A stretch of 5,929 bases of DNA from an uncultured Bacteroidales bacterium (GCA_905233405.1 CAJOEG010000127.1:1-5929); one strand, 5' to 3'. Positions 1 through 5,929 are shown, counted from the first letter of the stretch. The notes: generated by a model not told the origin, from the letters alone. Translations and numbers: made by a program.

Positions 1-2395
1 CGCCATTATCGTCAAGGACCTGTCGCGTATAGGCAGAGAGCAGATAGAAACTTTAAACCTTATTAAAAAGGATTTTACTAAGGTGACCCCTAAAACAAAA
101 ATCGAAAAGCCAAACAAGACCCGTGACGGTGAAATTTGGTCTTGTACTTTCGAAGAATCAACTCCTCGTTACACTGTTGGACAGGTAACACCTAGCGAAG
201 GAAACTGGGAACTCCAGACCAAATCGTCCAGTAATGGTAATGGTTGGTACTATCCATTGAATAGTACGAACCCCAACCATCCATACGGTGACTTGACAGA
301 CTCTCCGGAACATTGGATGATGATAGACCCAGGAAATGCAGCACGCGAAGGTTTCGATTTTGACTCCTACATTCTATTTACAGGCATTGACCTCACTGAG
401 AGCCAGTACCCACAACTTAGTTTCTACGAGTACAGGTGCATTTTCAATATCACACCCGAGATGGAAGGTACAATAATAGAAGTGTCTACAAATGGTGGTT
501 CTACTTGGACAAAGCATGTTGTCGGTTGCGAAGATATGGATGAATATGGTTTCTTTTACAGAAGAGTTCCTATTTTCGAAGCTGGTGGTTTTGAAGATGT
601 TGCAATTCGCTTCCGCGCAAAAAGAAGCGAAAACCTTATACAGCAAACATTTGGTGTAGGTTATAATCGTGCTCAATTCATTGTACACTGGCAGGTTGAT
701 GACGTTGTCATTGAAGAAGCCGCTCCTTTCGACTTTGTAATTACCGATGTAAGAATGAACAATGGCGTATGTGACATGTATTCTAATAGTGATTATACTA
801 ATTATGATCCTGCTCGCTACCAAGTTTATCCTATGTTCGGACAGACTCCTGTTTCTCAATGGACAAGCCCCAATATGTTTGCCTCATTTAACGTTGCTGT
901 AGAAAACAGAGGTTCCGAACCAGCTATACCTTTAGTCACTATCACTATAACAAATCCTAACGGAGAAGAAATATGGACTGTTGATTTCGAAGGAGAAGAG
1001 GTAGATGCCTACGGACGCGATACCATTGACGTTATAGATCATGTGTCTGATACCGAATTGGACAAGGTATTTGTCTTTACTGAGGAACAGATGCAGAACA
1101 TAGTTACCGGTAGATATACTGTTACGTACTCAGTAAGCACAGAGGCTGGTGATGATCCAACACCTTCAAACAATACTACTACAAAGCCTTTCTATATTAC
1201 CGAAGAAGCCTTCAGCCCGGCAACTCCAAACATTACTTCAACTACAGGACCTAACAATTGGAGCGATTTTGCAGATGGCGATGAAATTATGGCTGATTTT
1301 GAATACTATGTATTGCCAGCGGGTGAAATTCCTGTATATGTCTACATTTCAGCCAACACACAGGTAGGAACAGCAATTGCAGTAAATATATATGAGGTAA
1401 ATGAAGGAGGTACTGCATTTGAAATGACAACAACCTCTGGTACATATACAATACAGGAAGGAGATCGTGGTAGCTGGATTAACATTCCATTAGAAACTCC
1501 TCTTGAACTTACAGAATTTGATGAAGAAAGTGTAAAGTACATTAGGGTTGGCATCGCATTCTACGAAAATGGTCTTGATACTTTACACATTGGAGCAAGT
1601 ACCGAAATGCCTAACAAGGGATGGATTAACGCATATAATTTGGGCGGCACGATACATTATTACAATGTTTCAAGTGATTATGCAGCACCGGCAATCTGCC
1701 TTGGCAATCCAAATCCAGAAGTTAACTACACTATAACCGTTAATTCGGCAGACGAAGAAATGGGTACTGCAACCGGCGGTGGCGAATTCGCAAATGGCAC
1801 CCAGATACAAATCTCTGCAACGCCAAACGATGGCTACTATTTTACTAGATGGAATGATGGCAGCACTGCAAATCCACGCACTATAACCGTAAGAGGAAAT
1901 GCAACCTACACTGCATATTTCGAGGAATTGCCAACTGAATACGAAATAACTGTTCTTTCGAATGATGATGAAATGGGTACTGCAACTGGTGGTGGTGTTT
2001 ACTACGAAGGAGAAAGAGTAACTTTGTATGCAGTAGCAAACGACGGTTATGTGTTCTTGAACTGGGACGATGGCAACGAAGCTAACCCACGTACAATTAC
2101 CGTTACAGGTGACGCTACCTATACTGCTGAATTCGGACCAGCTACAGCTGTTGAAGAAAATGTAATTTCTGCTATTGCTATCTACCCGAACCCAACAAGC
2201 GGTATCGTTAACTTCGCAAATGTTGAAGATGCTACTATCGAAATTTACAACATGATGGGTCAGGTAGTTGCAAGTATGAACAATGCAAGCAGCAAGACTA
2301 CTATCGATCTTTCGGGCGTTGCTAATGGCAACTACGTTGTAAGAATCGTTAAGAACGGTGAAGTTGTAAATTCACAGATTAACATTGTAAAGTAG
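1..2395 (+). CDS. T9SS-exported multidomain surface protein with InlB-type repeats (5' partial)
   Basis: Large secreted or surface protein, function unknown, probably adhesive or binding. The first complete codon is at 2 and the frame is open to the window edge, giving 797 visible residues ending at TAG 2393-2395. A GTG at 83 is possible in frame, but it would leave no signal peptide and the coding frame continues upstream, so I take the gene as 5'-truncated by the window. Domains (visible numbering): linker 1-42; jellyroll or MAM-like domain about 43-239, beginning GEIWSCTFEE and ending WQVDDVVIEE, as in many T9SS cargo proteins; Ig/CARDB-like region about 244-407; a further beta-rich domain about 408-570; two divergent InlB B-type repeats at 575-644 and 647-712 (GTATGGG, DGY.F..W.DG, NPRTITV); type A T9SS sorting domain 725-797 (IYPNPTSG, IEIYNMMGQVV, GNYVVRIVKNG). 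By family knowledge the tail is removed on export through the outer membrane and the protein is attached to or released from the surface. No catalytic motif is evident. Confidence 0.9.
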   Translation, partial: AIIVKDLSRIGREQIETLNLIKKDFTKVTPKTKIEKPNKTRDGEIWSCTFEESTPRYTVGQVTPSEGNWELQTKSSSNGNGWYYPLNSTNPNHPYGDLTDSPEHWMMIDPGNAAREGFDFDSYILFTGIDLTESQYPQLSFYEYRCIFNITPEMEGTIIEVSTNGGSTWTKHVVGCEDMDEYGFFYRRVPIFEAGGFEDVAIRFRAKRSENLIQQTFGVGYNRAQFIVHWQVDDVVIEEAAPFDFVITDVRMNNGVCDMYSNSDYTNYDPARYQVYPMFGQTPVSQWTSPNMFASFNVAVENRGSEPAIPLVTITITNPNGEEIWTVDFEGEEVDAYGRDTIDVIDHVSDTELDKVFVFTEEQMQNIVTGRYTVTYSVSTEAGDDPTPSNNTTTKPFYITEEAFSPATPNITSTTGPNNWSDFADGDEIMADFEYYVLPAGEIPVYVYISANTQVGTAIAVNIYEVNEGGTAFEMTTTSGTYTIQEGDRGSWINIPLETPLELTEFDEESVKYIRVGIAFYENGLDTLHIGASTEMPNKGWINAYNLGGTIHYYNVSSDYAAPAICLGNPNPEVNYTITVNSADEEMGTATGGGEFANGTQIQISATPNDGYYFTRWNDGSTANPRTITVRGNATYTAYFEELPTEYEITVLSNDDEMGTATGGGVYYEGERVTLYAVANDGYVFLNWDDGNEANPRTITVTGDATYTAEFGPATAVEENVISAIAIYPNPTSGIVNFANVEDATIEIYNMMGQVVASMNNASSKTTIDLSGVANGNYVVRIVKNGEVVNSQINIVK
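1724..2137 (+). repeat. Two tandem InlB-type repeats within the surface-protein gene
   Basis: The two protein repeat units are encoded at 1724-1933 and 1940-2137. Aligned by eye over 67 residues they share about 40 identities. The shared core is E-M-G-T-A-T-G-G-G, followed by NDGY.F..W.DG, ANPRTITV and ATYTA.F. At DNA level a 17-base stretch (GAAATGGGTACTGCAAC) is identical, but most third positions differ, so the duplication is not recent. The pattern fits the divergent InlB B-repeat family, which usually acts as a stalk or binding module in exported proteins. Confidence 0.85.
2174..2392 (+). other. Type IX secretion C-terminal sorting domain (coding)
   Basis: Encodes the last 73 residues of the surface protein. 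Characteristic elements are visible in order: IYPNPTSG near the start, the central IEIYNMMGQVV strand, IDLSGVANGNYVVRIV and the basic terminal strand ending NIVK. By family knowledge this type A domain directs export through the Bacteroidota type IX secretion system and is cleaved by a sortase-like protease. It implies that the host encodes a type IX system elsewhere, since no component of it is in this window. Confidence 0.92.
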
Positions 2396-2416
2396 TTTAT
2401 AGAATTACAAAAATTT

Positions 2417-2444
2417 AAGGGGCGGAAATTTCCGCCCCTTTTTT
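2417..2444 (+). terminator. Intrinsic terminator of the surface-protein gene
   Basis: Perfect inverted repeat with arms AAGGGGCGGAAA (2417-2428) and TTTCCGCCCCTT (2429-2440). It can fold as a GC-rich stem with an AATT loop, followed by a run of six T at 2439-2444. It starts 21 bases after the TAG stop. On the minus strand the hairpin is followed by a weaker T-rich stretch, so it may also act weakly against the convergent transcript. Confidence 0.92.
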
Positions 2445-2445
2445 G

Positions 2446-2512
2446 TTTGCTGGTAAAAGTTCTACGTATCAATACAAGTTGTATTGTAGCAGTTAATTAT
2501 AGTGCCAGCAAA
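2446..2512. repeat. Nested inverted repeat
   Basis: The outer arms TTTGCTGG (2446-2453) and CCAGCAAA (2505-2512) are perfect complements. They enclose a second perfect inverted repeat, CAATACAA/TTGTATTG, at 2470-2486 with a single central G. If transcribed, the stretch could form a closing stem with an inner hairpin. It lies directly after the terminator T-run, so it is not needed for termination. Function unknown. Confidence 0.5.
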
Positions 2513-2592
2513 ATGGTTAAACTTGTATTTTTCCTCTAAAGAAAAATTATAATATATTGACTATCAACGCCAAATTTTCTTTATTATACTGG

Positions 2593-2633
2593 CATAAAAA
2601 TCAATAATTTTTATGTAAGTTCATTAAACTTAC
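2593..2633. repeat. Two adjacent AT-rich hairpins
   Basis: The first hairpin has arms CATAAAAAT (2593-2601) and ATTTTTATG (2607-2615) around a CAATA loop. The second has arms GTAAGTT (2615-2621) and AACTTAC (2627-2633) around a CATTA loop. The two share base 2615. Both arms are perfect, but AT-rich sequence yields such pairs by chance more readily than GC-rich sequence does. Function unknown. Confidence 0.45.
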
Positions 2634-2651
2634 CCTTCGACATGCTCAGGG
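2633..2651. repeat. REP-like motif CCCTTCGACATGCTCAGGG
   Basis: This 19-base imperfect palindrome has CCCT/AGGG ends and an inner CGA/GCTC core. From memory it resembles the short dispersed motif CCCTGAGC-N-GTCGAAGGG seen in intergenic regions of many bacterial genomes. That resemblance is recalled, not searched. Only one copy is present in the window. Confidence 0.4.
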
Positions 2652-2724
2652 GGCGGGAATTAGTTTTTTAATGAAAGAACCGTGGTAATGTTTGTATGTG
2701 GGGACATGGTTTCGAAGAAACATA

Positions 2725-2743
2725 ATAACCTCGGAGAGGTTAT
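2725..2743. repeat. Perfect 8-bp hairpin with 3-base loop
   Basis: Arms ATAACCTC (2725-2732) and GAGGTTAT (2736-2743) flank a GGA loop, and an alternating TA tract follows to 2750. The stem is stable but has no downstream T-run on either strand, so it is not a standard terminator. It may belong to the same repeated element as the neighbouring hairpins. Confidence 0.5.
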
Positions 2744-2771
2744 ATATATAGAATCATGTATTCATTATGTA

Positions 2772-2821
2772 GCGCTGGCGCATGTTTTTGCAGCATAGCA
2801 ATGCAAAAACTGTGACAGCGC
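2772..2821. repeat. Long imperfect hairpin
   Basis: The outer arms are GCGCTG (2772-2777) and CAGCGC (2816-2821). The inner arms are GTTTTTGCA (2784-2792) and TGCAAAAAC (2802-2810), with a nine-base loop. CGCA (2779-2782) can also pair with TGTG (2811-2814) if one wobble is allowed, giving roughly 19 paired positions in all. It lies 31 bases beyond the stop of the minus-strand glycosyltransferase gene, so it may protect or end that transcript, although no T-run follows it on that strand. It could instead be part of a dispersed palindromic element. Confidence 0.55.
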
Positions 2822-2852
2822 ACAATTTAGAAGACAGCAATAATTAAAATTC

Positions 2853-4967
2853 TTATTTGCGTTGTATCTTGGTTTCTTCGTATAGCTTCTTGTATTTTTC
2901 CGCTAGTTCCTTCTTGCCACGTCTGTCGTACGACTTGTAGGCATATTCATAGTATGAGAGCTCTGCATCACGGATGTCCTTTTGTTGTGCATTATAAACG
3001 CGTACTAGTTGACGTGCAGCCTGCTCGTCGTAGATGTCGTAATCAACAAGCGAAAGAACTATGTTTTCGGCTTCGTCGTAACGTTTTTGCATGGTGTAAA
3101 CTGTTGAAAGGAACATATATGCAAGGCTGAAGCGCGGATTGTAGTCGATAATTTCCTTGCTGATGCGTTCTGCTTCCTCGTTGTTGCCTGTTATGTTGTG
3201 GTAATAGGCATTGTAGTAGTTTCCAACATCGTCGCGAGGAGCAATTTCGAGGAAACGGTCAATCCATTTTTTCATTGCGTCCTTGTTGTTTATGCGCAGG
3301 TTGGCATCGATGAGGTTTATCATTGCCGACTCGTTGGTCGGGTCGTTGTAAACGGCCATTTCGAGCAGTTCTATGGCGTGCTGTACGTCGTTGTTGGCGA
3401 GGTAGCCGCGTCCGTAGAGGTCGCATGTGTCAGCGCGTTGTAGCACAAGGCAAATCGGAACATTGTCGATGCTTATTGTGTCAACTGTATTTTTCGGCGG
3501 AAAATATTGGCTTGTAAGAATTTCCGGTTCAATTCCAGTGACGGGGAAGATGGCGTAGTCCCAGATGTGGTTTGCACGTTCCGCCCAGCGCGTTTCAACG
3601 ATGGAAACTTCGTACTTGTACTTGCCAAAATAATGCTTTCCTGCTTTTTCGCTTCGTGCTGCAACAAAAAGTTGGTCGCCAGACAGGTTGTACTTGCCGT
3701 TGTCGATAACCCATTGGGCTGCTTCACGGTTGCTAGTGCCGTAGTTTTCAAGTTCGTAGCGACCGAAAATATGGCTTATTCCGCCAGTGAATTCGTTGTA
3801 GTATATGTGGCTGTACGGATGGTTGCGGAAAGTGTGCATGGCGGGCATTATCATCAGCAGAATGGGTATTGCGATGCCTGCAATCTGTGTGGCTGTTGAG
3901 CGTGAAGATTCGGCAAGCATATCGAAGCCTATGGCCGCAACTATGTATAGCGGGATTTCGGCGTAAAGCAGGTGCTGCCAGATGCCGTTTGTGTCGGATT
4001 TTAGCGAGAACACTAGTATTGCAACTATCGAAATGGCAATAAGAATGATTGTTTCTGTGCGGTTGGCTTTTTTTACGAAGCAAAGTCCAAGGGCTAGAAG
4101 CATTCCGACAAATACTGCGGCAGGAATTGTCATCACAAGCATTTTGGTGTTGTAGTACCACGGCAGAAGGTCGGTCCAAACAAGTTTGCCTTCGAAGAGG
4201 ATTCTTGTTGGTGAGTTAGGCGAGAACGAGGTTAGCCATTCGCCAATCTCCTGAGGGACAAGTAGTATAACGATTCCCAAAATTACTGCTACCGAGCCGA
4301 TTGCAAATATCGAATAGCGTATCGCAGCTTTTTTAATTTCACTGTGCTTTCGTTGTGCGACAAGTCCGACAATGCAAAGGATTAGTGCAATTGCTACAAT
4401 TAGCGAGCAGTCGGGATTTGCCGTGATGCACAGGGCTGACGACAGTGCAAAAAATACAGCATCAACGATTTTGGGTTTTGGGAAATGGTCGGCAAGGCGT
4501 TTTACGAAGAATAAAGATGCTGCGAAAGTTGCAAAAACGGGAATGTCGTCAAGGTTGAACATCGAATGTCCGAAAATTACTGGCGAAAGTCCGAGCAACA
4601 GCATTGTGAAGCTTGCCGTGCGCCAGTTGCGGCAGCGTTTTGCGAGCAGGGTGGCGAAAAGTATTCCCACAAAGCCGAATATTGCGTTAGTGGCATGGCG
4701 TACACTGCGGATTTCAAATTTTGCAAATACATCTGACAGCGTGACTGTGAGCGCGTTGAACCATCCGCTATACATCGGTCGGGTGTTTTCGAGTATGCTG
4801 GTGTCGTTGCCGAAACTTTTGTAGTAGCGGTCGAGTTGGATGGCTTGGCTTATCTGGTATTCGTCTTCGGCGGTGCTGCTTCCGTAGCCCCCGACAAGAG
4901 AAAACATTGTCGTTGCAATCGCTATTGCGATGATTATAAAGATAATCCTATGGAATTTTTCGTTCAT
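2853..4967 (-). CDS. GT-C type membrane glycosyltransferase with C-terminal TPR domain
   Basis: Probable polyprenyl-phosphate-sugar-dependent glycosyltransferase of the PMT/ArnT-like (GT39-like) class; acceptor and sugar unknown. The start is ATG 4967 (704 residues). An in-frame ATG at 5000 overlaps the promoter -7 element and would lie upstream of transcription. About 11 membrane segments are visible (roughly 7-26, 92-109, 117-134, 142-157, 167-183, 187-204, 218-237, 277-298, 306-322, 332-350, 361-378). Basic loops (KRCRNWR, KRLADHFPKPK, QRKHSEIKK, KKANR) alternate, as the positive-inside rule expects. The first outside loop carries the acidic EDEY motif (34-37), the likely catalytic region. 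FGHSMFNLDDIP (132-143) and the YYNEFTGGISHIFGRYELENYG region (389-410) match, from memory, a common Bacteroidota family. Residues 517-695 form four or five TPR-like units, predicted periplasmic. It is monocistronic here, convergent with the surface-protein gene and divergent from the 5172 gene. Confidence 0.85.
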   Translation of the reverse strand: MNEKFHRIIFIIIAIAIATTMFSLVGGYGSSTAEDEYQISQAIQLDRYYKSFGNDTSILENTRPMYSGWFNALTVTLSDVFAKFEIRSVRHATNAIFGFVGILFATLLAKRCRNWRTASFTMLLLGLSPVIFGHSMFNLDDIPVFATFAASLFFVKRLADHFPKPKIVDAVFFALSSALCITANPDCSLIVAIALILCIVGLVAQRKHSEIKKAAIRYSIFAIGSVAVILGIVILLVPQEIGEWLTSFSPNSPTRILFEGKLVWTDLLPWYYNTKMLVMTIPAAVFVGMLLALGLCFVKKANRTETIILIAISIVAILVFSLKSDTNGIWQHLLYAEIPLYIVAAIGFDMLAESSRSTATQIAGIAIPILLMIMPAMHTFRNHPYSHIYYNEFTGGISHIFGRYELENYGTSNREAAQWVIDNGKYNLSGDQLFVAARSEKAGKHYFGKYKYEVSIVETRWAERANHIWDYAIFPVTGIEPEILTSQYFPPKNTVDTISIDNVPICLVLQRADTCDLYGRGYLANNDVQHAIELLEMAVYNDPTNESAMINLIDANLRINNKDAMKKWIDRFLEIAPRDDVGNYYNAYYHNITGNNEEAERISKEIIDYNPRFSLAYMFLSTVYTMQKRYDEAENIVLSLVDYDIYDEQAARQLVRVYNAQQKDIRDAELSYYEYAYKSYDRRGKKELAEKYKKLYEETKIQRK

Positions 4968-4989
4968 TTTGTATGTAATAAATGTGGCG

Positions 4990-5020
4990 CAAAGATACAA
5001 TGATATTTACGATTGGCAAA
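4990..5020 (-). promoter_or_regulatory. Bacteroidota-type promoter of the glycosyltransferase gene
   Basis: Read on the minus strand, TTTG (5020-5017) is followed by 19 bases and then TATCTTTG (4997-4990). This matches the known Bacteroidota consensus TTTG-N19-21-TAnnTTTG at every specified position and in spacing. Transcription should begin a few bases downstream, near 4983-4986. That leaves a short leader of roughly 16-20 bases before ATG 4967, and it excludes the ATG at 5000 as the start for this promoter. Confidence 0.85.
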
Positions 5021-5084
5021 GCTGAGCTAAAGGTTGGCAGATTTTGAATTAAGATTTGACAAATTGGGGCTGATGATTTGAGAT

Positions 5085-5120
5085 GTTGCTAATTATAATT
5101 TTTCTAATTTTTTAGGCAAC
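5085..5120. repeat. Imperfect inverted repeat in the divergent promoter region
   Basis: GTTGCTAA (5085-5092) is complementary to TTAGGCAAC (5112-5120) apart from one bulged G, with an AT-rich spacer. It lies between the minus-strand promoter and the start of the 5172 gene. It could be an operator or a leader hairpin, or chance in AT-rich DNA. I did not find a consensus TAnnTTTG promoter for the plus-strand gene in this gap. Confidence 0.25.
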
Positions 5121-5171
5121 CTTTTTCATTTTCTTTCGTTGGGCTTATAGAAACTTCAAAAATTTAGTGAT

Positions 5172-5615
5172 ATGAAAAGGTTAGTGATACTGATAATTGC
5201 TTTGCTGATGGGGATGAGCATTTTTTCACAGCAACTTGCTTCGATAGATAATCGCCTTCGTGCAAAATTCACCGATGATTTTCTGCTTGAAATGCAGCAG
5301 AATCGGCAGGACGATTTGGAATATTTCACTTGGTTTCTCGATAATTCATACGTCATAAAGGATGTGGGAACTTCGGTGTCAGACCGTTTTCCAAAGTTAA
5401 GGTATTATGACAAGGAAACCAAGCAGGCAGGGGCTGAAGTCGTGGATTTCGACGAGCAGAATTTCAATATTTTGGAATATGCCTTTGAAATTGATGAGAA
5501 AGAGTCCACATCGTATATAATTGGCAATACGGGAAAGGCTTTGGTGCTGAGTTCAAACAGGGATTTGACAGAAAAATACAACAAATATAGGAGGATGCGT
5601 TATGAGAACAATTAG
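5172..5615 (+). CDS. Small exported protein of unknown function
   Basis: Encodes 147 residues. Residues 1-19 form a clear Sec signal peptide: basic KR at 2-3, a hydrophobic core LVILIIALLMGMSIF, and a likely cut after S19 before QQ. There is no lipobox cysteine, and the mature part has no cysteine and no membrane segment, so it is probably periplasmic. The mature protein is rich in charged and aromatic residues (FTDDFLLEMQQN, LEYFTWFLDNSYVI, FDEQNFNILEYAFEID, ending KYNKYRRMRYENN). It has no T9SS sorting tail and no catalytic motif that I recognise. From memory it resembles small exported proteins common in Bacteroidota, with an LEY-DNSYVI core and an NFNILEY segment; I give no function. ATG 5172 lacks a Shine-Dalgarno sequence, as is usual in the phylum. 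The gene overlaps the CUB-protein gene by 14 bases, so the two are likely co-transcribed and their products may act together. Confidence 0.85.
   Translation: MKRLVILIIALLMGMSIFSQQLASIDNRLRAKFTDDFLLEMQQNRQDDLEYFTWFLDNSYVIKDVGTSVSDRFPKLRYYDKETKQAGAEVVDFDEQNFNILEYAFEIDEKESTSYIIGNTGKALVLSSNRDLTEKYNKYRRMRYENN
5589..5594 (+). promoter_or_regulatory. Strong Shine-Dalgarno sequence AGGAGG
   Basis: AGGAGG ends seven bases before ATG 5602, an ideal distance. It lies inside the 3' end of the upstream coding frame. Such sites are uncommon in Bacteroidota, where initiation mostly does not use them, so it supports ATG 5602 as the start and translational coupling between the two genes. Confidence 0.7.
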
Positions 5616-5929
5616 TTTTGGGCTGCTATGTGCAGTTATCTGCCTTTGTGCAACAGTCGGTTTTGCTCAGCAAACCATTGTTATGAATTCGTCAAACAAT
5701 GGAAATACGATTAACCTTACTGGTTGTTCTGCAACGCTTTACGATTCAGGAGGTGCAAGTGGAAATTACTCCAACAGTGAGAATTATACGATTACGGTTT
5801 GTGTCCCCGATGGTTATCCTTTGGAACTTGATGTGAGTATGAATACCGAGGCGGGAAGCGATTACCTTACTATATATGAGGGTAGCGGTACTGGTGGCGA
5901 CGTCATTGCAAATAGAATCGGAGGTTCGT
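5602..5929 (+). CDS. Exported CUB-domain protein (3' partial)
   Basis: The 5' end of a gene cut by the right window edge; 109 complete codons are visible. Residues 1-22 look like a Sec signal peptide (MRTISFGLLCAVICLCATVG, then FA before QQ). Its three cysteines sit inside the hydrophobic core without a convincing lipobox. From about residue 40 a CUB-like domain begins: C42 and C67 are placed as the first disulfide pair, with LYDSGGASGNYSNSENYTITV between them. SDYLTIYEGSG (86-96) follows and resembles the acidic calcium-binding CUB core. By family knowledge CUB modules are extracellular binding domains, and in Bacteroidota they often occur in T9SS-exported proteins, so a C-terminal sorting tail beyond the window is expected but not seen. 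The 14-base overlap with the preceding gene and its own strong ribosome site indicate an operon. Confidence 0.85.
   Translation, partial: MRTISFGLLCAVICLCATVGFAQQTIVMNSSNNGNTINLTGCSATLYDSGGASGNYSNSENYTITVCVPDGYPLELDVSMNTEAGSDYLTIYEGSGTGGDVIANRIGGS

Larger units (their letters stand above)
2396..2852. other. Noncoding convergent intergenic region rich in hairpins
   Basis: This 457-base gap separates the convergent surface-protein and glycosyltransferase genes. Beyond the terminator I find no credible gene: the longest ATG frame I noted (2688-2798, 36 codons) has no protein-like features. By eye the gap holds at least eight further short perfect or near-perfect inverted repeats, listed separately where strongest. 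Others are ATTTTTC/GAAAAAT at 2527-2533/2541-2547 and GTTTC/GAAAC at 2709-2713/2717-2721. No direct-repeat array, tRNA or transposase remnant is visible. Confidence 0.7.

Noticed and set aside
2..82. The peptide IIVKDLSRIGREQIE resembles the VKDLSRxGR motif of serine recombinases
   Set aside because: It is continuous in frame with the T9SS surface protein, too short to judge, and no other recombinase feature is present. Chance resemblance, or a junction with a lost gene, cannot be decided from 27 codons.
374..859. 161-codon minus-strand frame opposite the surface-protein gene
   Set aside because: It lies wholly inside a well-supported coding region, with no recognisable motif, promoter or separate context.
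2446..2522. Integron attC-like site (nested inverted repeats followed by GTTAAAC)
   Set aside because: The GTTRRRY match lies outside the outer arms and there is no complementary RYYYAAC at the other end. No integrase or cassette array is seen.
2688..2798. 36-codon ATG frame in the intergenic gap
   Set aside because: It runs through two hairpins, has no ribosome site, no hydrophobic or domain pattern, and a composition dictated by the palindromes.
3198..4824. Several open frames of 64-150 codons on both strands within the glycosyltransferase gene
   Set aside because: They are shadows of the minus-strand gene: no domain sense, many cysteines and arginines typical of off-frame translation, and full overlap with a clear membrane protein.
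5030..5171. Plus-strand promoter for the 5172 gene
   Set aside because: Near matches such as TAAGATTTG have the wrong internal spacing and no TTTG at the proper distance, so no site could be supported.

Overview
The window looks like chromosomal DNA from a member of the Bacteroidota, most likely Bacteroidales-like. Three things point there. There is a C-terminal type IX secretion sorting domain (YPNPTSG ... GNYVVRI). There is a textbook Bacteroidota promoter, TTTG-N19-TAnnTTTG. There is also a glycosyltransferase-TPR fusion of a kind common in that phylum. The species cannot be named from the sequence alone.

Layout, left to right. (1) Positions 1-2395, plus strand: the 3' part of a large exported multidomain protein with a jellyroll-like domain, Ig-like regions, two InlB-type repeats and a type IX sorting tail. 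The frame is open to the left edge, so the true start and signal peptide lie outside the window. (2) Positions 2417-2444: a strong intrinsic terminator. (3) Positions 2396-2852: a 457-base noncoding gap between convergent genes, unusually rich in short inverted repeats and with no credible gene. (4) Positions 2853-4967, minus strand: a polytopic GT-C type glycosyltransferase with a C-terminal TPR region, read from a well-placed promoter at 4990-5020 that also decides its start codon. (5) Positions 5172-5615, plus strand: a small exported protein of unknown function. (6) Positions 5602-5929, plus strand: the 5' end of an exported CUB-domain protein, overlapping the previous gene by 14 bases and preceded by a near-perfect Shine-Dalgarno sequence; it is cut by the right edge.

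How the genes fit together: three of the four are predicted to be exported or to face the periplasm or surface, and the fourth is a membrane glycosyltransferase. The two minus/plus transcription units around 5000-5170 are divergent. The 5172 and 5602 genes almost certainly form one translationally coupled operon. Nothing ties the glycosyltransferase functionally to its neighbours beyond proximity. I see no defence system, CRISPR array, transposase, tRNA or rRNA. The least explained parts are the hairpin-rich gap and the small exported protein coupled to the CUB protein.
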